64,000 nucleotides of DNA from Cristatella mucedo (GCA_009760855.2 WPIO01000032.1:132501-196500), one strand, 5' to 3'. Positions 11,791-29,775 are shown, counted from the first letter of the stretch. The notes: generated by a model from the sequence alone, not told the origin. Program-made: numbers and translations.

Positions 11791-13090
11791 CGGACAGACC
11801 CCACATCGTTAAGTCAGCGAAAACTTGTGTACGAGGAAATTTTCTAGTGAAAGTATTTCTTGTCTGAAATGAGCGAAAACCAATCGAATGCCTGCATCGA
11901 TCTGCCTGATCGAATGCCTGCAATCCGTTCTGTCAGATCGCCTGCGAACTTGACCGTGCAGGTGCCTAAAGAGTGAGGCGATTTCAGGTTTTCTTTGTAG
12001 TTTGGACTGATAGGCACAGTGATCACTCACTGAAACGTTGGTGTTCTACATCAGCCAGACTATGCCTGCCGTGATAGTATTAGCTATTCCTGAATTCTAA
12101 TGACCAGGAGAAGATCGCGCGATGTCTAGAATTTAAAGGCTTACGAGCCAAAGTCGTAGAATAGTCAGATCAGCTGTGCGCTCCAAGCATCGTGCCAGGC
12201 GGATGTCGTGCCCCGATACATTGAGCCTTGAGTGAGCGGCAGTGGAGAAGTGCTACGAAAGTTCTACGAGCCGCTGCACGCCAGAACTTATTCTGGACGC
12301 CTGCATGACACTCCGTCGCTGTCGAGTTGAGAGTGGATATATGAACTGGCTATCTGGCGCTTACATTCGGTAAGCGTGATGCCAAGTGCAAGTCGCTAGT
12401 CGTGATGACTCAAAGTATCGGGGCTTTGTTCGCCGGAATCTGACGTGCTTCGGCTGGCGCTAGTACAGCTACGAGCGCATATTTTGCGGCCTATTTCTGT
12501 TCGGAATTGGAAGCCGATGCACCCCGTTCGTAACACAGCCAAGGTCACAATATATCTCGATCAAACATTATTGCGTGATTGTGGATTGTCAACTCGAATT
12601 ATTACTATCTTAAAACTCTGCACACGTGACCACGCGCGGATCTATCGTGCATGTTTTTTTATATGTATTGGTAGTTATCGCTTGACAATTGGAAGCGCCT
12701 TGCCATTATGCGGCGCACCAGTTTTTCCATCGGTTGTACTGTTACAAAAGGATTGTCACGACTTCTACGTTCGACAGAACTAGGCCGCAACAAAAGCTTT
12801 TGCTGAGGTGCTAGTCCAACTTGACGGAGGGTTACGGGCGTCGTGTATCAAACATGGCGTACGACAATGTCATGCGGCAGCCAGAGCAGCAGTGAGCTGC
12901 CGACCGGCGCGCAGCCTCGTACGCAGCTTCCTAGGCCAAGGCCAACGCCTAGAGCTCAATCGCTGCCTGTCGCTACGCCTAGTGCACAACCGACTGCCTA
13001 GGATATGAATTCGGCTTGTATGTCGCCTAACCGTGGATTATGGTGTAATCACTTCCTTGCCGTTTTAATTTCGCAACCGCGAATAATATT
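11791..13090. other. Non-coding stretch, no gene recognised
   Basis: Mixed-composition sequence with a 112-codon ORF at 12445-12783 (+) of no recognisable family. A near-tandem ATCGAATGCCTGCA motif occurs at 11886-11900 and again near 11909. No splice-supported exon or repeat family could be identified. Confidence 0.4.
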
Positions 13091-13094
13091 TCCT

Positions 13095-13430
13095 CAGCCA
13101 TAATCTGGCTGATCAAGCACGCGACCGCTTTCAGTTTTGAGCGAGGGATCGATAACGTTAGCCACGAGAAAAAGCGAGTCCGTCTTCGTACAAAGTTTGA
13201 CTCATAAGGGTCGGTTGGTTCGTTAAATCCGATGTTAAAATCGCCCAGTCCTAGAAAGGGGCGATTTCCGGAACTGAAAATAGAAATGAGATCGAAAAAT
13301 ACTGCCACATTCCGCAAGTGGCTGCTTGAGACACTCAGTACGGGCGACGCGGCGGACTGCTTAGCGGAATTTAGACGGCTTGAATTTGAGCGACGACGGC
13401 TAATTCGCCGCCAGTTCATATTGACCTCTT
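13095..13430 (-). mobile_element. L2-type LINE endonuclease relic
   Basis: On the minus strand a 130-codon ORF contains GNRPFLGLGDFNIGFNEPTD near 13230-13280. This fits the apurinic/apyrimidinic-like endonuclease domain of L2 LINEs, where LGDFNI carries active-site Asp and Asn. After a likely frameshift near 13190 another frame continues with VIDPSLKTESGRVLD, similar to the following part of the domain. No RT is attached. It lies just upstream of the CGG tract. Confidence 0.6.
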
Positions 13431-13603
13431 TGTGCGGAAGAAAGAGACGCCCGCGATGTAGGAGCGGAGTTGCAAGCTCTGGCAGCTAGTCTGCTGTCGG
13501 TCAAGTTGTCTGTCAGGTGGTGGTCACTGCAAATAGGTCAATGAAGTCGTCAAGGGTCACGACCCGTATCGCTAGGCGTTCGTAGTGCATTGAGCGCGCA
13601 CTC

Positions 13604-13850
<247 letters not shown>

Positions 13851-13865
13851 TCACTCTGCGAGCGA

Positions 13866-13895
<30 letters not shown>
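13866..13895. repeat. (GCC)10, reverse complement of the CGG tract
   Basis: Ten GCC triplets begin 15 bases after the CGG tract ends. They are complementary to it, so on one strand the two could fold into a hairpin with a loop of about 15 nt. Confidence 0.95.
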
Positions 13896-13896
<1 letters not shown>

Positions 13897-16800
13897 ACGA
13901 TGCGATTGTAGCGAGCTCGACGACTGTTAAGTTAGCATGAATCGCTGTAGCGCTTGCAGAAGATCGGCGCCGGGCGGCACGAACGGGCGGGAGAACTGCC
14001 GAGAGCGCCTACCGGACTGGCAACGGACCTCGGCTTTTGCCCGCGCTTCCGGAGAGAGATGCCCGGATGGAAACCTTAACCTAGGCAGCTGCAGTCGTTA
14101 ATGCATTGGAATGGCGATTACAAAGCGATAACAGTAGGTATGCACGGCCGTACTCGTACCGAATCGTCCGGTCATTAACAGCAGGCCAAGCTATAACTGT
14201 AGCAGCTGACGTGGGCGCTCAAGCGCAGACCGAGAGGACGGCGGACGCGAGCATTTTAAAAGCCCATCTATACGAAATGTATCCTACACTACGAGCAAGA
14301 CAGGCTGGTTATCTTAAGGGGGCTTTTAGCTGCATCAATTTTCGTATTCAACGTATTCAACTCGTTGGCAGTAGGATTTTCGGAAAATCCTGAAACGCTC
14401 GGAAAGTGAGAGCTGCGACTTTGACTAAGGTAAAGTTCAGTAAAGCAAAAATAAATAGTACATATTCTAATAGCGTCACTTATATAGCGGCAGAAAATTC
14501 TGGGCTGCTTTTGCTCCCCTAAAGCAGGCAATAACGAATTGCCTGCGTTAGGATTGGCACCCGCTACGTGTGGTCGTGAGGTGCGTGCACTTTAGCGAGA
14601 GACCAAGGTGCACGTGAGCGAATGGTGAAGAATGCCCAGCAGACGTAGCTCGCCTGGTCAAACCTCTACGAGTGCGATCATTGCCAGGCATTTTGCTGAG
14701 ATCAAGCTAGTCCGAGCAGGTACGAGAAAGTAAGCACTTCCTTTTTTGTTATCGCCAAGCTATTGTCAGCTGTAATAGTACAACTTGTCTGAGTGCTATA
14801 ACCTGCATGCGCGCATCAATTCATCTGAACAGAGCTATGTTTGCAGGATTTGATACATAATCTACTTTTTTTGCGAGCAGAAAATTATTTAGGCTATCAT
14901 GCATGCAGGCACCAGTGGCAGCTTATGGTTTGAATGAAGGGAAGCGCTCGACCTCAAATTCTTGGATGCAAAAACGCTTGAAGCTATATCGCGGCGGCAA
15001 ATAGTTAATAAAAGTGTCATGGAACCGAAACCACAGCGAAACCGTCCACTGCTCCTTCTAATGACTGGCCATCCATTACCCATCAGTACCATAATTATTA
15101 ATAGAAAACAGAGCCATGACCTTATCTAATAAAAACGTATGCCGTGCTATAATTTGATAGTCTCCTGTCGCATTTTTAGGACAAGCTCTGCTACTTTTAG
15201 TCTTGTTCGTTCAATATCTGTATCTGATGGTACGCAATTGTGCCTTTAGGTCCTAGTCTGTAAAAGTAGTAAGCCCGCTTGGTTCGTTCTGTCTTTGCCC
15301 TGAAGTTTTGAGATATTTTCGTGAAGAATGAGAAGCGTAGTACTTGCAGGCTGGAGGTCTTCCAGACAGTTCTTTTCTTTTAAAAGGATCTCAGTATTTG
15401 AAAGGATTTTAGCTGGTAACATGGTGCTTTAAAATTCAAGTGGAGAGTGCAAAATTGCATTATATCCGAGAAAAACATTCTACGAGCCACCTCCCTCTAT
15501 CCCTGGTGGATGTTGGCCCACCAACTATCTGTCCTCGATACCGAGTTTTCAGACTCACCCTAAGGACTGCTCCAGGGCAGAAAATCTAACCACAATATCG
15601 TCCCGACACTTACAGTTGGTACCCAGATAAAAATATCCTTCTTTTACCCAAATCACGAGAGATAGTTGTGGACAGGTGACTAATTCAAGGATTTCTTTTA
15701 AAAACCGACGCAATTTTTTCGTTTTACCCGAGAGCTCTCTATTTGCAAATACACAATTCCTGTTTTGCTCATTCGTAAGTACCGAGCGCCTGGCGATGGG
15801 AGCCGTTTGCCGAGATGCAAAGTCTGTCCGCTGCATCGGAAGGGATACTGCCTGCATGCATAGTTTCACTGTACCTCTATACACAAGTTCCAAACGATTT
15901 TTATGCGTACCGACAGATTTTACTCTATTTTTAACCAATTTATATGCTCGCGTGCCTCTTTGGTAACGGGTGCTAATGTGTACGGTTTTACACGTCGACT
16001 TTAGTGGTCTCACTACACACCTGTATGTTAGCGTTCTTTTCAATCATTAATGTTTTTGAATATACATCTACAATTAAGGGTCGTAATGAGTAGGGACCCG
16101 AGCGAGCGAGATACCTATTTTTTGTCATTTTCAAGTTACCGAATTATTATTGTCAGTGATTTTCAGGTAATACTATCTTTTCTTAATAGTAGTGGTTGCT
16201 AGCTGTTTATGTACATGCCTGTGCAAGCATTCTTTTTGACTCGCCAAATAAAAGTAAGTTGACATTTTTTCCTTAAGAAAGTTATGTTTGATGGTCGCTA
16301 TGCATAGCTGCTGACACTCAGTCCACTGTAGATGATGTTAACGTGCCTCCCTAGTTAATGTTCACTGACGCAAGTGGGTTATAGCAAGCAGATAGTTAAT
16401 TTTCTCAATCAATGTTACTGTTTCGCAGCCCTACTAATTTAGGAGCTAAAGATATCCTACTAGATATAAATAGGATAACATCCAGTAGGATATATCTGTA
16501 TCTAATTTAGGAGCTAAAGCGACATCGAGTATTTACTTGATCACTTTGAAGGATGCCTTGCCAGTTTTCCATAGCCACAGCGAGTGCCTCAGTCTTGTAA
16601 TGATCGTGACTAGTGAATTTGATCTGAATTGCAATGCATTTTGTGAACTCATTGAAGAAATCAATTCGTACACATCTCTTTTGTGAATGTGGCCATTCTA
16701 AGGAGAACTTGTGGAACCTCAGCCTCGCTCTTATGTCAGCCTGGAGACGCGCAATAACAGTGAAATTATATTATGATCTTCATTTCAAGGAATCTGCTCC

Positions 16801-17150
16801 CTTCAGGGGTCTCCACATTTACTTTACTACTGGTCCGGCCGAAGTGAGGACTAGAGCAGCCAATAGGACCGAAACTTGGCTTGTGGTCTCGGGCTTTAGC
16901 TGATGACTGGGCAGCGAGCAGCTTACAGCTTCTTCTGGAAGGCTGCTGAGCGCATTATTCTTTTCATTTTCTCTCTCGATTTCGCTCTTTTTAGCGACCA
17001 CTGCGCTGTCGATTGTGCAGACGTCAAGTCAGAGAGCGTTGCGATCTTCGTCTGCCGCCGCTTAGAAAACGCTCCCAGAGTTGGTCAGGCGAGAATTCTG
17101 AGTTAAGCTCCTACGCCGAGCAAAGCGGGGCAAGTGATTTGTGCGCGATC
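13896..17150. other. Region upstream of the FAM78-like gene, no gene recognised
   Basis: 13.90-14.07 kb is GC- and CpG-rich and could be a promoter or 5' untranslated exon, but nothing proves this. From about 14.3 kb the sequence becomes AT-rich with ORFs of up to 162 codons (15555-16043, minus) of no recognisable family. A small hairpin flanked by direct repeats lies at 16434-16519. The last 150 bases before 17151 are pyrimidine-rich and then mixed, compatible with a 5' untranslated region. Confidence 0.4.
16434..16519. repeat. 50-bp hairpin between 18-bp direct repeats
   Basis: CTAATTTAGGAGCTAAAG occurs at 16434-16451 and again exactly at 16502-16519. Between them, 50 bases begin with ATATCCTACT (16452-16461) and contain its complement AGTAGGATAT (16484-16493). 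Confidence 0.9.
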
Positions 17151-22612
<5,462 letters not shown>

Positions 22613-22708
22613 ATGCGTCACGCCGGACAAAAAAAGAAAACAGCGGTCGCTGCTCAACCGGAAATTTTCTCTCCCGCTCATTCGTTTTGTGGCTGAGTTT
22701 TGCCGCTT

Positions 22709-22714
22709 AATAAA
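22709..22714 (+). promoter_or_regulatory. Possible polyadenylation signal AATAAA
   Basis: A canonical hexamer 97 bases after the exon 3 stop codon, upstream of the possible exon 4 acceptor. It is consistent with ending the transcript before exon 4. Confidence 0.5.
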
Positions 22715-22750
22715 AGTGCAGTACTCGGCAGCCTACCCCGATTTTCGCAG

Positions 22751-22904
22751 GCGGATGTCAAGGCCGCCGGTCCAGATTGGAGGAAATGGGCACCGCCGGT
22801 CGCAGCCGCTTCGATTCTGACCGTAGACGAAATTGCCGCCTCGGTCATAATCGAGGCGAAAATAGCCGATATATATACATATATATATATGTATATAGAT
22901 ATGT

Positions 22905-22935
<31 letters not shown>

Positions 22936-22942
22936 GGTATAA
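22751..22942 (+). CDS. Alternative exon 4 of the FAM78-like gene
   Basis: The acceptor is ATTTTCGCAG at 22741-22750, in phase 0 with the exon 3 donor at 22582. It would encode ADVKAAGPDWRKWAPPVAAA, then about 20 ordinary residues, then a Tyr/Ile-rich tail read from the TA microsatellite up to TAA at 22940-22942. The first 40 codons have high third-position GC like exon 2. The full alternative protein would be about 314 residues. The conserved part of the family already ends in exon 3, so the product would be a lineage-specific extension. Whether it is used is unknown. Confidence 0.4.
22867..22937. repeat. (TA)n microsatellite overlapping the possible exon 4
   Basis: TA runs broken by GTATAGATATG and TACATA; the possible exon 4 frame ends inside it. 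Confidence 0.9.
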
Positions 22943-23064
22943 ATATATGATATAGCATAAATATATGTATATCTGGCTGAGGTCGATCGAGCTTTAGATG
23001 CAACTTGCCGCGAGAGCTCGTGAAAGGAGCGGCGGTCGCAGAGGAAAGGTGCCGGACTGCCGCG

Positions 23065-23083
23065 CCCCCCCCCCCCCCCCCCC
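23065..23083. repeat. C19 homopolymer
   Basis: Nineteen consecutive C residues in a GC-rich stretch after the FAM78-like gene. Confidence 0.95.
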
Positions 23084-23329
23084 GACGCAAAGGAAGCGAC
23101 CGGTTCGCCCGAGGTAAGCTCCGGAGGGCAACCACGAGGGCCGGCCTCCGTTTGGTCGAAGGATAGTCCTAGCTGACCTTTTCAGCTGACCTTGGCCTCC
23201 CTTGGGCGTGGCCCCCCTCTTTCGTAGGCTGGTTAGTAAAATTGCATCATGGTAACTGTCAGCTGATCTAATAGCCACATTCGCGTTGCTTTGGCGGCAA
23301 TTATACTCCATTTACAGAGGGCAGTAAAA

Positions 23330-23420
23330 CATTTCCCGGCAGCAGAACTCGAACTCACGTTCTGACGAGTAGGGTGTGGGTGTGAGCATCGCGCCAGTAA
23401 GCTAAGACCCATGGCATCCA
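23330..23420 (-). mobile_element. tRNA-like SINE head
   Basis: On the minus strand, TCTTAGCTTACTGGCGCGAT near 23395 looks like an A box and GAGTTCGAGTTCT near 23350 like a B box. The arms do not fold into a convincing intact tRNA, so a SINE head is preferred over a tRNA gene. Confidence 0.5.
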
Positions 23421-23529
23421 TCGTATGACTACTGACTGGCTAATGAAAACCGAACCTTACAACGAAACGACACAATCGGCTCTTCGCGGCAGCCTGATAG
23501 AAACTTCAAAGCATCCAAATATTAGTCGC

Positions 23530-23612
23530 TTGGGTCTTGGCTGAGCTAGTCTAAGGTGGTGCAATTCTAGACTCGAGAATTGGGTTCGAGCCCTTCTGGT
23601 ATCGAACGAGAC
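23530..23612 (+). mobile_element. tRNA-like SINE head
   Basis: An A-box-like CTTGGCTGAGCTAGTCTAAG near 23537 and a B-box GGGTTCGAGCCC near 23582. The 3' part is unrelated to the other SINEs, and no acceptor-stem pairing was found. Confidence 0.5.
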
Positions 23613-23619
23613 AAACGGT

Positions 23620-24505
23620 GCCAAGGATGTTGAGCCGATGTGTAAATTATGGCATTCAATCGGCCGATAGCCAATACCTCTAGTAAGTTAGGCTTATTAG
23701 TCCTCCACATTCACTCACTTTTCTCTCGCAGTTCGACCTTCGTGGGGGTCTTTATACCGCAAATACGACGGTACAGCAATCGCGAATCTTGTGCCAAAAA
23801 ACGGGGGGGGGGAGGAGCTAATTTGCATATGTAGCTAAAACGTCCAGTCTCGTCATAATCGAGCATGCCTCGTCGCGCCTGCTATCGGTAAACGGCGAGC
23901 GTGCAAATAGAATGCGCCCGAGATTCGTCACTCGGGCTTAATATATAGCAAATATAAATTTAAAAATAGTCAGCACGTCGATACGTTCAGTACAAGCGAC
24001 TCAGTGCTGATTCACTAGCCCTAGCTGATGTAAACATTTCATGAATCTATACCAATGTTCATTTTTTTGAGAAAATAGTTAAGTATTGTTAAAATGCGTT
24101 TTCATTTATCCTCGTAGCACATTTCGCTCCACTAGCAGAGAACTCTACGGGTTGGCTTCAAAGTTTTCAAGGTTACAGAGGTTTGCGTGATTTTGCACTC
24201 GTGCTTAAACAAAGTTCCACGTAAAAAAATTGTTATCCGCCCGTCATTGTGCACCGGTGAATTTTCACAGCGAATAAGCAGGGGGGAAAAAAGCAGACAG
24301 AAAGAGAGCAGAATACAAGAGCAGCGTGACCCATCGCAGGTGACTGCGAGAAAAACAAGCAACAGAAGAAGCCACGTTGTGCCACAACACAAGAGCACCG
24401 TTGCATCGACAAACTCTACAGCAGGAAGAGACCAAAGTAGAACTGCACGATGAGCTTTTCGCTATCAGAGCTCAGCGAACGCCCCACTTAGGGCAAGTTC
24501 AGTGA
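23620..24505. other. Non-coding stretch, no gene recognised
   Basis: A G9 run lies at 23804-23812. The 88-codon ORFs on both strands near 24132-24453 are shadows of each other with no recognisable family. Confidence 0.4.
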
Positions 24506-24507
24506 CA

Positions 24508-25110
24508 GAAATAATAACGATAATAATAATAACTCGTTTGTATAGCCCAAACAGAGAACTGAATCTCTTTCTAGGCACTTTGCAGATGCTGTGTAGAAAT
24601 CATCACCAAATAATTGGTGGTAACATCTGAAAGCAGCAGGCATAGTGTAAGCAGGTACATGCACACGAAGTCACAAGACCCACCGAATGCTGTACACAGG
24701 TGCGTTTAAAGCTTCTTTTAAATGTCGTCATGTCAGGAGACGCTGTGACGTGCGTCGGTAGTGAGTTCCAGGATTTAGGTGCATACGAACAAATGGCACG
24801 GTCTCCAGCGGTTTTGAGGTTTGTACGAGGTATGGCTAAACGATTCGAGTCAGAACAGCAGGTTGTACGATTCTTCGCCTGGCTGGGTTAATTCTGATCG
24901 GTATTCCGACAGTGGGTAGCCAGAGAATGAAGGGACCTACAAGTAAGTGACTGAACTTTGAAGTCAATACGCTGCTTGCTTTGGAGCCAGTGCAGGTCGA
25001 CGAGAAGCGATGTGATATGGCAACTGCGACGCTTACGACAGACGACCCTAGCTGCCGAGTTTTGCACCAACTGTAAAAAGAGACTGTAGATAAGGTTCGA
25101 GATTACCACC
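24508..25110 (-). mobile_element. L2-type LINE 3' fragment
   Basis: On the minus strand the ATT tail at 24508-24530 is preceded by the 3' untranslated block and the C-terminal ORF region (RSCHITSLLVDLHWLQSKQR near 25000, with VLQTAAR-like residues further 5'). Frameshifts are present. 5'-truncated near 25110. Confidence 0.85.
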
Positions 25111-26020
25111 AGGTAAGCGGACACTCAGGCCCGCATCGTAATGCGACACTGTAAGTTGACGTGATTTCTCACAGACATAGGCCACTGATAGTAACCGCAG
25201 TGTCTTTTATATTTCGCCAATCTTTCGAACGCTGAAGCGGTCGTACTCTTGACCGAGCCCTAATTGACTTGACCCTTTACCCTAATTTTTCTAGCCTCCT
25301 AAGAAGGCTCGCTGGATTCGTCAGCCATGGCCTGCGAGCGCCACTAACTCAAATACCTCTGGCCACCGAGGTCTCAGGTCTAGATCCGGCGCCCTACAAT
25401 CCTAGCGCCCGAGTGAACGTGGAGCTGCAATCACACTCAGTAAGCAGGTAGAGTAGCCTAGGTTTTAATGAATCCGCCCGCCCAAGCAACTTGAAGTGGT
25501 CATGTCGAATCTCCAGACTTCAGTCTTTTCCAGGCTCGGTTAGCTGAAGAATCCCGAATCAAAAGGCATTCATTGTATAACACTATATTAACGTCAAATC
25601 GTGCCTTAATAGTACAGTGTTCCCCTTTTAGCGCCTGATTATATGCCCCCCACTCCGGCGCTGACTTTTGCTTTAAAAAATGGGGACTAGCATTCTCAAG
25701 GTTCAAGCTAGTATTAGCGTTCGGTCCATCATCTCCCCCTTAATGACGGAAAATGGCAGATTAGTATGTAAAACCTGTTGCAGTGAGGCCGCTCGCTGTG
25801 GATTGTGGCGGCTCTGGTGTACCGATGAAATACCAGTCTGACAGATTACTTCGTTGGCTATTTAATACCCGGAATTTGTCTCACTCCTGTAGACTGGGAA
25901 TGCCTGCTTTCAAACATTAGTGTTGAGCGGGATTTCGTCAGCATTCGACCGATGACTTGGCCCGCAGATCCACCTCTTCGGACAGTAACCATTTGGACAG
26001 TAGCCGGGAGCACGGAGTAG
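25111..26020. other. Non-coding stretch, no gene recognised
   Basis: ORFs of 60-70 codons only, no recognisable family and no clear repeat boundary other than the L2 copies on each side. Confidence 0.4.
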
Positions 26021-26021
26021 G

Positions 26022-27003
26022 CAACTGAACGATGATAAAACTAACTTACTAGTTATGGGAAAACTCAGTGTGATTCACAAATTGGAAAGGCTGATGCTCA
26101 AAATTGGCTCTGCCTGCATATCTCCTGTTGAATCAGCTCGAAATCTAAGTGTCATGTTCAAAAGTGACCTCTCGTTAGACGACCATATTAGCTCCATAGT
26201 CAAATCTGCCTACTTTCAGCTACATGATATTGCGTAAAAATTCGGGCTTGTTAAGATAAGGTTACCACGTCTAAGTTGGTCCATGCATTCGTGACATCCC
26301 GTCTCGACTTCTGCAACTCACTGCTTACTGGCCTACCGGCATGTGCGATCAAGTGATTGCAGCTGGTGCAAAACTCCACATCTAAGCTTGTCTGTCGTGA
26401 GCGGCGCAGTTGCCACATCACACCAGTTCTCGCCGACCTGCACTGGCTACCAGTCAAGCAACGGATCAACTTCAAGGTTTTGTCGCTCACTTTCAGGTCA
26501 CTTCATTCTTTGGCTCCAGCCTATCTCTCAGATCTACTCCCCCACCTGGCCAAGCATCGTACCACCCGCTTTTCGGAATCCAACAGTCTACCATTACCTC
26601 TTAGAAACCTCAAATCCTTTGTAGACCGTGCATTTAGTTCATATGCTCCCAAAGCCTGCAACTCACTCCCGACTTGCGTCAGAACATCCCCTGACTTAAC
26701 CACATTTATAAGGAAGTTAAAAACACCTATTTAGGACAGCATTTAGTGGGTCCCTGTGATTCGTCCTTGATGTACTTATGCGTGCTGACACTGTGCATGC
26801 TGCCACTAACCACATTTGCAGGCTGACCCTGTGCATGTCAGCCCTAACCATGTTATTCATGTCGTTTGTGTATCAAGCATGATATTACTTACCATTCAAT
26901 TGCATTTCCCTCTGCAGCAAATTTAAAGCGCCTAGAAAGAGATTGAGTTCTCTGAGGGCGCTTTATCAAGTGTATTATTATTAATATTGTTATCATTATT
27001 ATT
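26022..27003 (+). mobile_element. L2-type LINE 3' half
   Basis: Begins inside the RT after the YADD region (LNDDKTNLLVMGK near 26025) and continues through LSLDDHISSIVKSAYFQLHD, RRSCHITPVLADLHWLPVKQ, LRNLKSFVDRAFSSYAPKAC to near 26730. The family 3' untranslated region ends with AAAGCGCCTAGAAAGAGATT and ATT repeats up to 27003. A frameshift lies near 26235 and several substitutions are present. Confidence 0.92.
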
Positions 27004-27894
27004 ACTTTCAGGAGAGCGCTTTGTGCTGTCAAAATAAATGCTTTCTAAATCACTAGACGATAATGCCTGAATGCATGGGAAATGAAGGAATGGACGCCAT
27101 ATTTCTGGCTTATACGCAAGTTCGCTTTGGGCTTTCGACTTGCGAACGACTTACTTAACATGTTCCTTAGAACATGTTACAGTCTGCATTAGAACTTTCT
27201 CGCGGTGACTACAATGGGCCAATAAAAGCCCTGTAATTCTGAACGCACAATTTCCGATAAAAAGCCACGAAATCGCAATGTGGACGGCAGCAGCTCTGGT
27301 AAAAAGCCCGAGCACCGAGTCCTGGGCCTCGCACACGAGCTCGGCGACAGAGATACAGTGGGCGAATGAGTTAACTTCACAAGATGGCGAAAAGGCTGGA
27401 CAATTACGTGACTAATAATTGCTACTCCGCACTTGTACTAGGCATTCGTTACGGCAAAGGTACCCAAAGTAGTAAAAACCATTGACATTGCGGCTTCCTG
27501 TCTCAGTCCCGGAGTTGTACTCACGAAACTACAGATCCATCAAATCATCGGCTGAGATGAGATAGCTAGGGACAACTTTGAACGCGAGCAGCCTGAGCTC
27601 GCGAACAGTTGACTTAAGTCGATCCGAGGTCCCCCTGCCCTACGATTGCATATCTTTTCATCTTTGTTTATTTGTCGGCACTGCACTTTTTCGTTTTTGC
27701 ATTGCGATTTGCATGTGTCGTTGCCGAGCTAAACTATACGAAATGCCAGTAATAGACTCACCGTAACGATAGGTGTATGATTCGGGTACAATGTAAATCG
27801 ATGCTGTAACTACATGGATTGTTTTCAGCTCATGCAAATGTACTCAGAACCAATCGAGCTTCCTTTTGCTGTGAGAGAGTAGGCAGAGTAGCCA
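27004..27894. other. Non-coding stretch, no gene recognised
   Basis: No gene family or repeat recognised; ORFs are 60-63 codons. Confidence 0.4.
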
Positions 27895-28035
27895 CGAGCC
27901 ATAGGTTTAGTTTATGGGTAACGTGCTTGCACTCCGGGACCCACGTCACGGGTTCGAATCCTACAGCAGGCTTATGTTTTGTCTACCAAAACATAAGGAT
28001 TGATAGGCTAGCATTACCGCCTTTTCTCGTTGATT
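27895..28035 (+). mobile_element. tRNA-like SINE head
   Basis: TAGTTTATGGGTAACGTGCT (A-box-like, near 27908) and GGGTTCGAATCCT (B box, near 27949), followed by CAGCAGGCTTATG. The arrangement resembles SINE family A at 61166-61330 but is diverged. Confidence 0.5.
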
Positions 28036-28219
28036 AAAATATTTGTCAGTAAGGTTATGCATTGAGTATGGTTCTTGGGGTTATCAGATATTAAGCAACT
28101 ATTTTATACACGAATGACAGGTCTATTGGATTCGAAGCTGCCTACATCCTTCAAGTCTCTTAGCATCCGCTCAATGGGAAGCCCCATTGAGGATGACTTC
28201 GACGCGCGCCGAACGACCT

Positions 28220-28725
28220 AGAGGGTGACTTCGAGGTACAGAGCCAAGTTCTTACACTGACCAACAAGGCCCGCCACGGCTTGTTTGGCTCCTTCATACC
28301 AAGCTGAACTGTTTCGTTCCAGCCTCCGCACGCTCTCAGGTTCTGTATGGACAATACATTAGCTGTTCAATTCCTCCGCTTAAAGATCGTTAGTGATAAC
28401 AGCTTTTTCTCTGCAGGTCCTAGATTGTTGAACTCACTCGCACATTATTATGCAATGAAAACTACTCTCCTGCTGCCTACTATGGCACATCCTTTTCAGC
28501 CGTCCTAAACTGCTATTTCCATGCTACTCACTACCTCGACTGCCCTCCTGACTCTGCTATGCTTCTCACTTCCTCTTCGTTGGGTGAGTTGAAGTCTGTT
28601 GGCCACCGAATGCGTACCGAAAACCGCTCGGGCTTTTGAGCTCGGTAAAGAAAACTCCTGCGTTGTAACCACATGGTCTTTGTGAAGTTACGTACGGAGA
28701 TAAATTACATTACAATACTCTTGTC
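28220..28725 (+). mobile_element. LINE family B, C-terminal ORF and 3' end
   Basis: A second L2/CR1-like LINE family, distinct from the ATT-tailed one. It contains the block for LTNKARHGL...LRTLSGSVWTIH-like residues, the SAGPRL-like segment, then CYFHATHYLDCPPDSAMLLT, and a 3' end containing ATGGTCTTTGTGAAGTTACG. It is interrupted by frameshifts and about 60 bases of unrelated sequence near 28600. It lacks the GCGCCTAGAAAGAG...ATT tail. Confidence 0.75.
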
Positions 28726-28854
28726 TCTGCTTACTTAAGACTCTTCGGTTCTGGTCAGCTTTCCTATCCGCCCAGGATCTGAGCTTATCTTTTTTGTCTG
28801 GCTACGCTTTGCATGCGTAGCTGTGGATGATTCAGTGCATGTAACAAAAGGCTT

Positions 28855-29775
28855 TTCCACCAATTGTGATTCGGAAATTGGAAAGGCTAACACTCTAAAT
28901 CAGTTCTGTCAGCACATCTGGTGAATCTGTACAAAATCTAGGCGTCCTCTTCCAGTGACCTTTAATTGGACGACCACGTCAGCTCCACAGTCGTCTATGT
29001 CTACTTTCAGCTACATAACATTGCTAAAATTCGGCGTGTTTTGACAGGGATACCACACTTTAATTGGTCCATGCATTTGTGACATCTTGTCTTGACTATT
29101 GGGACTCACTGCTGGCTGGCCTACCGGCCTGTGCACTCAGGCGCTTACATCTAGTGCAAGACTCGGCAGCTAGACTTGTGTATCCTCAGCTTCGCAGTTG
29201 CCACAACACGCAACTTCTCGCCGATCTGTGCGGGATCCCAGTCAAGAAACGCATCGACTTCAAGGTTTGGTCACTCACTTTCAGGTCCCTTCATTCTTTG
29301 GATACAGCCTCTACGACCTCTACTCTACAGATCTACTCTCCCACCAGGCTAAGCATCGTACCACCTGCTTTTCGGAATCTAACTGTTTAACTATACCTCA
29401 TACAAACCTCAAATCCTTTGGAGACCGTGCATTTAGTTCGTATGCTCCCAAAGCCTGGAACTCATCCCAACCTGAGTCACATCTCCTGACTTGTCTACGT
29501 GTAATAAGAAACTAAAAGCACGTATATATGTGACAGCATTTAGTGGGTCCGCGCGATTCGTCCTTTAAGTGCTTAGTCGTGCTGATACAGTTGCATGCTG
29601 CCACTAACCATACTTGCATAGTGACCCTGTGTTTGTCACCCCTAGTCATGTTATTCTTGTTGTGCATTGAGCATGCTACCACTAACTATTCGATCGTGCT
29701 TCCTTTGCAGCAATTGTAAAGCGCCTAGAGGAGACTTGAGTTCTCCGAGGGCGCCACGTCAAGCGCATTACTATT
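28855..29775 (+). mobile_element. L2-type LINE 3' half
   Basis: Starts at ATTCGGAAATTGGAAAGGCT and continues through the C-terminal ORF (LVQDSAARLVYPQLRSCHNT, SFGDRAFSSYAPKAWNS) to 29500. The 3' untranslated region includes TTCGATCGTGCTTCCTTTGC and GAGTTCTCCGAGGGCGC to about 29775. The ATT tail is mostly lost. Several frame breaks. Confidence 0.9.

Noticed and set aside
23530..23612. Functional tRNA gene
   Set aside because: A and B boxes are visible but I could not form acceptor and anticodon stems. The same holds for 27895-28035 and 61166-61330, whose sequence recurs as SINEs.
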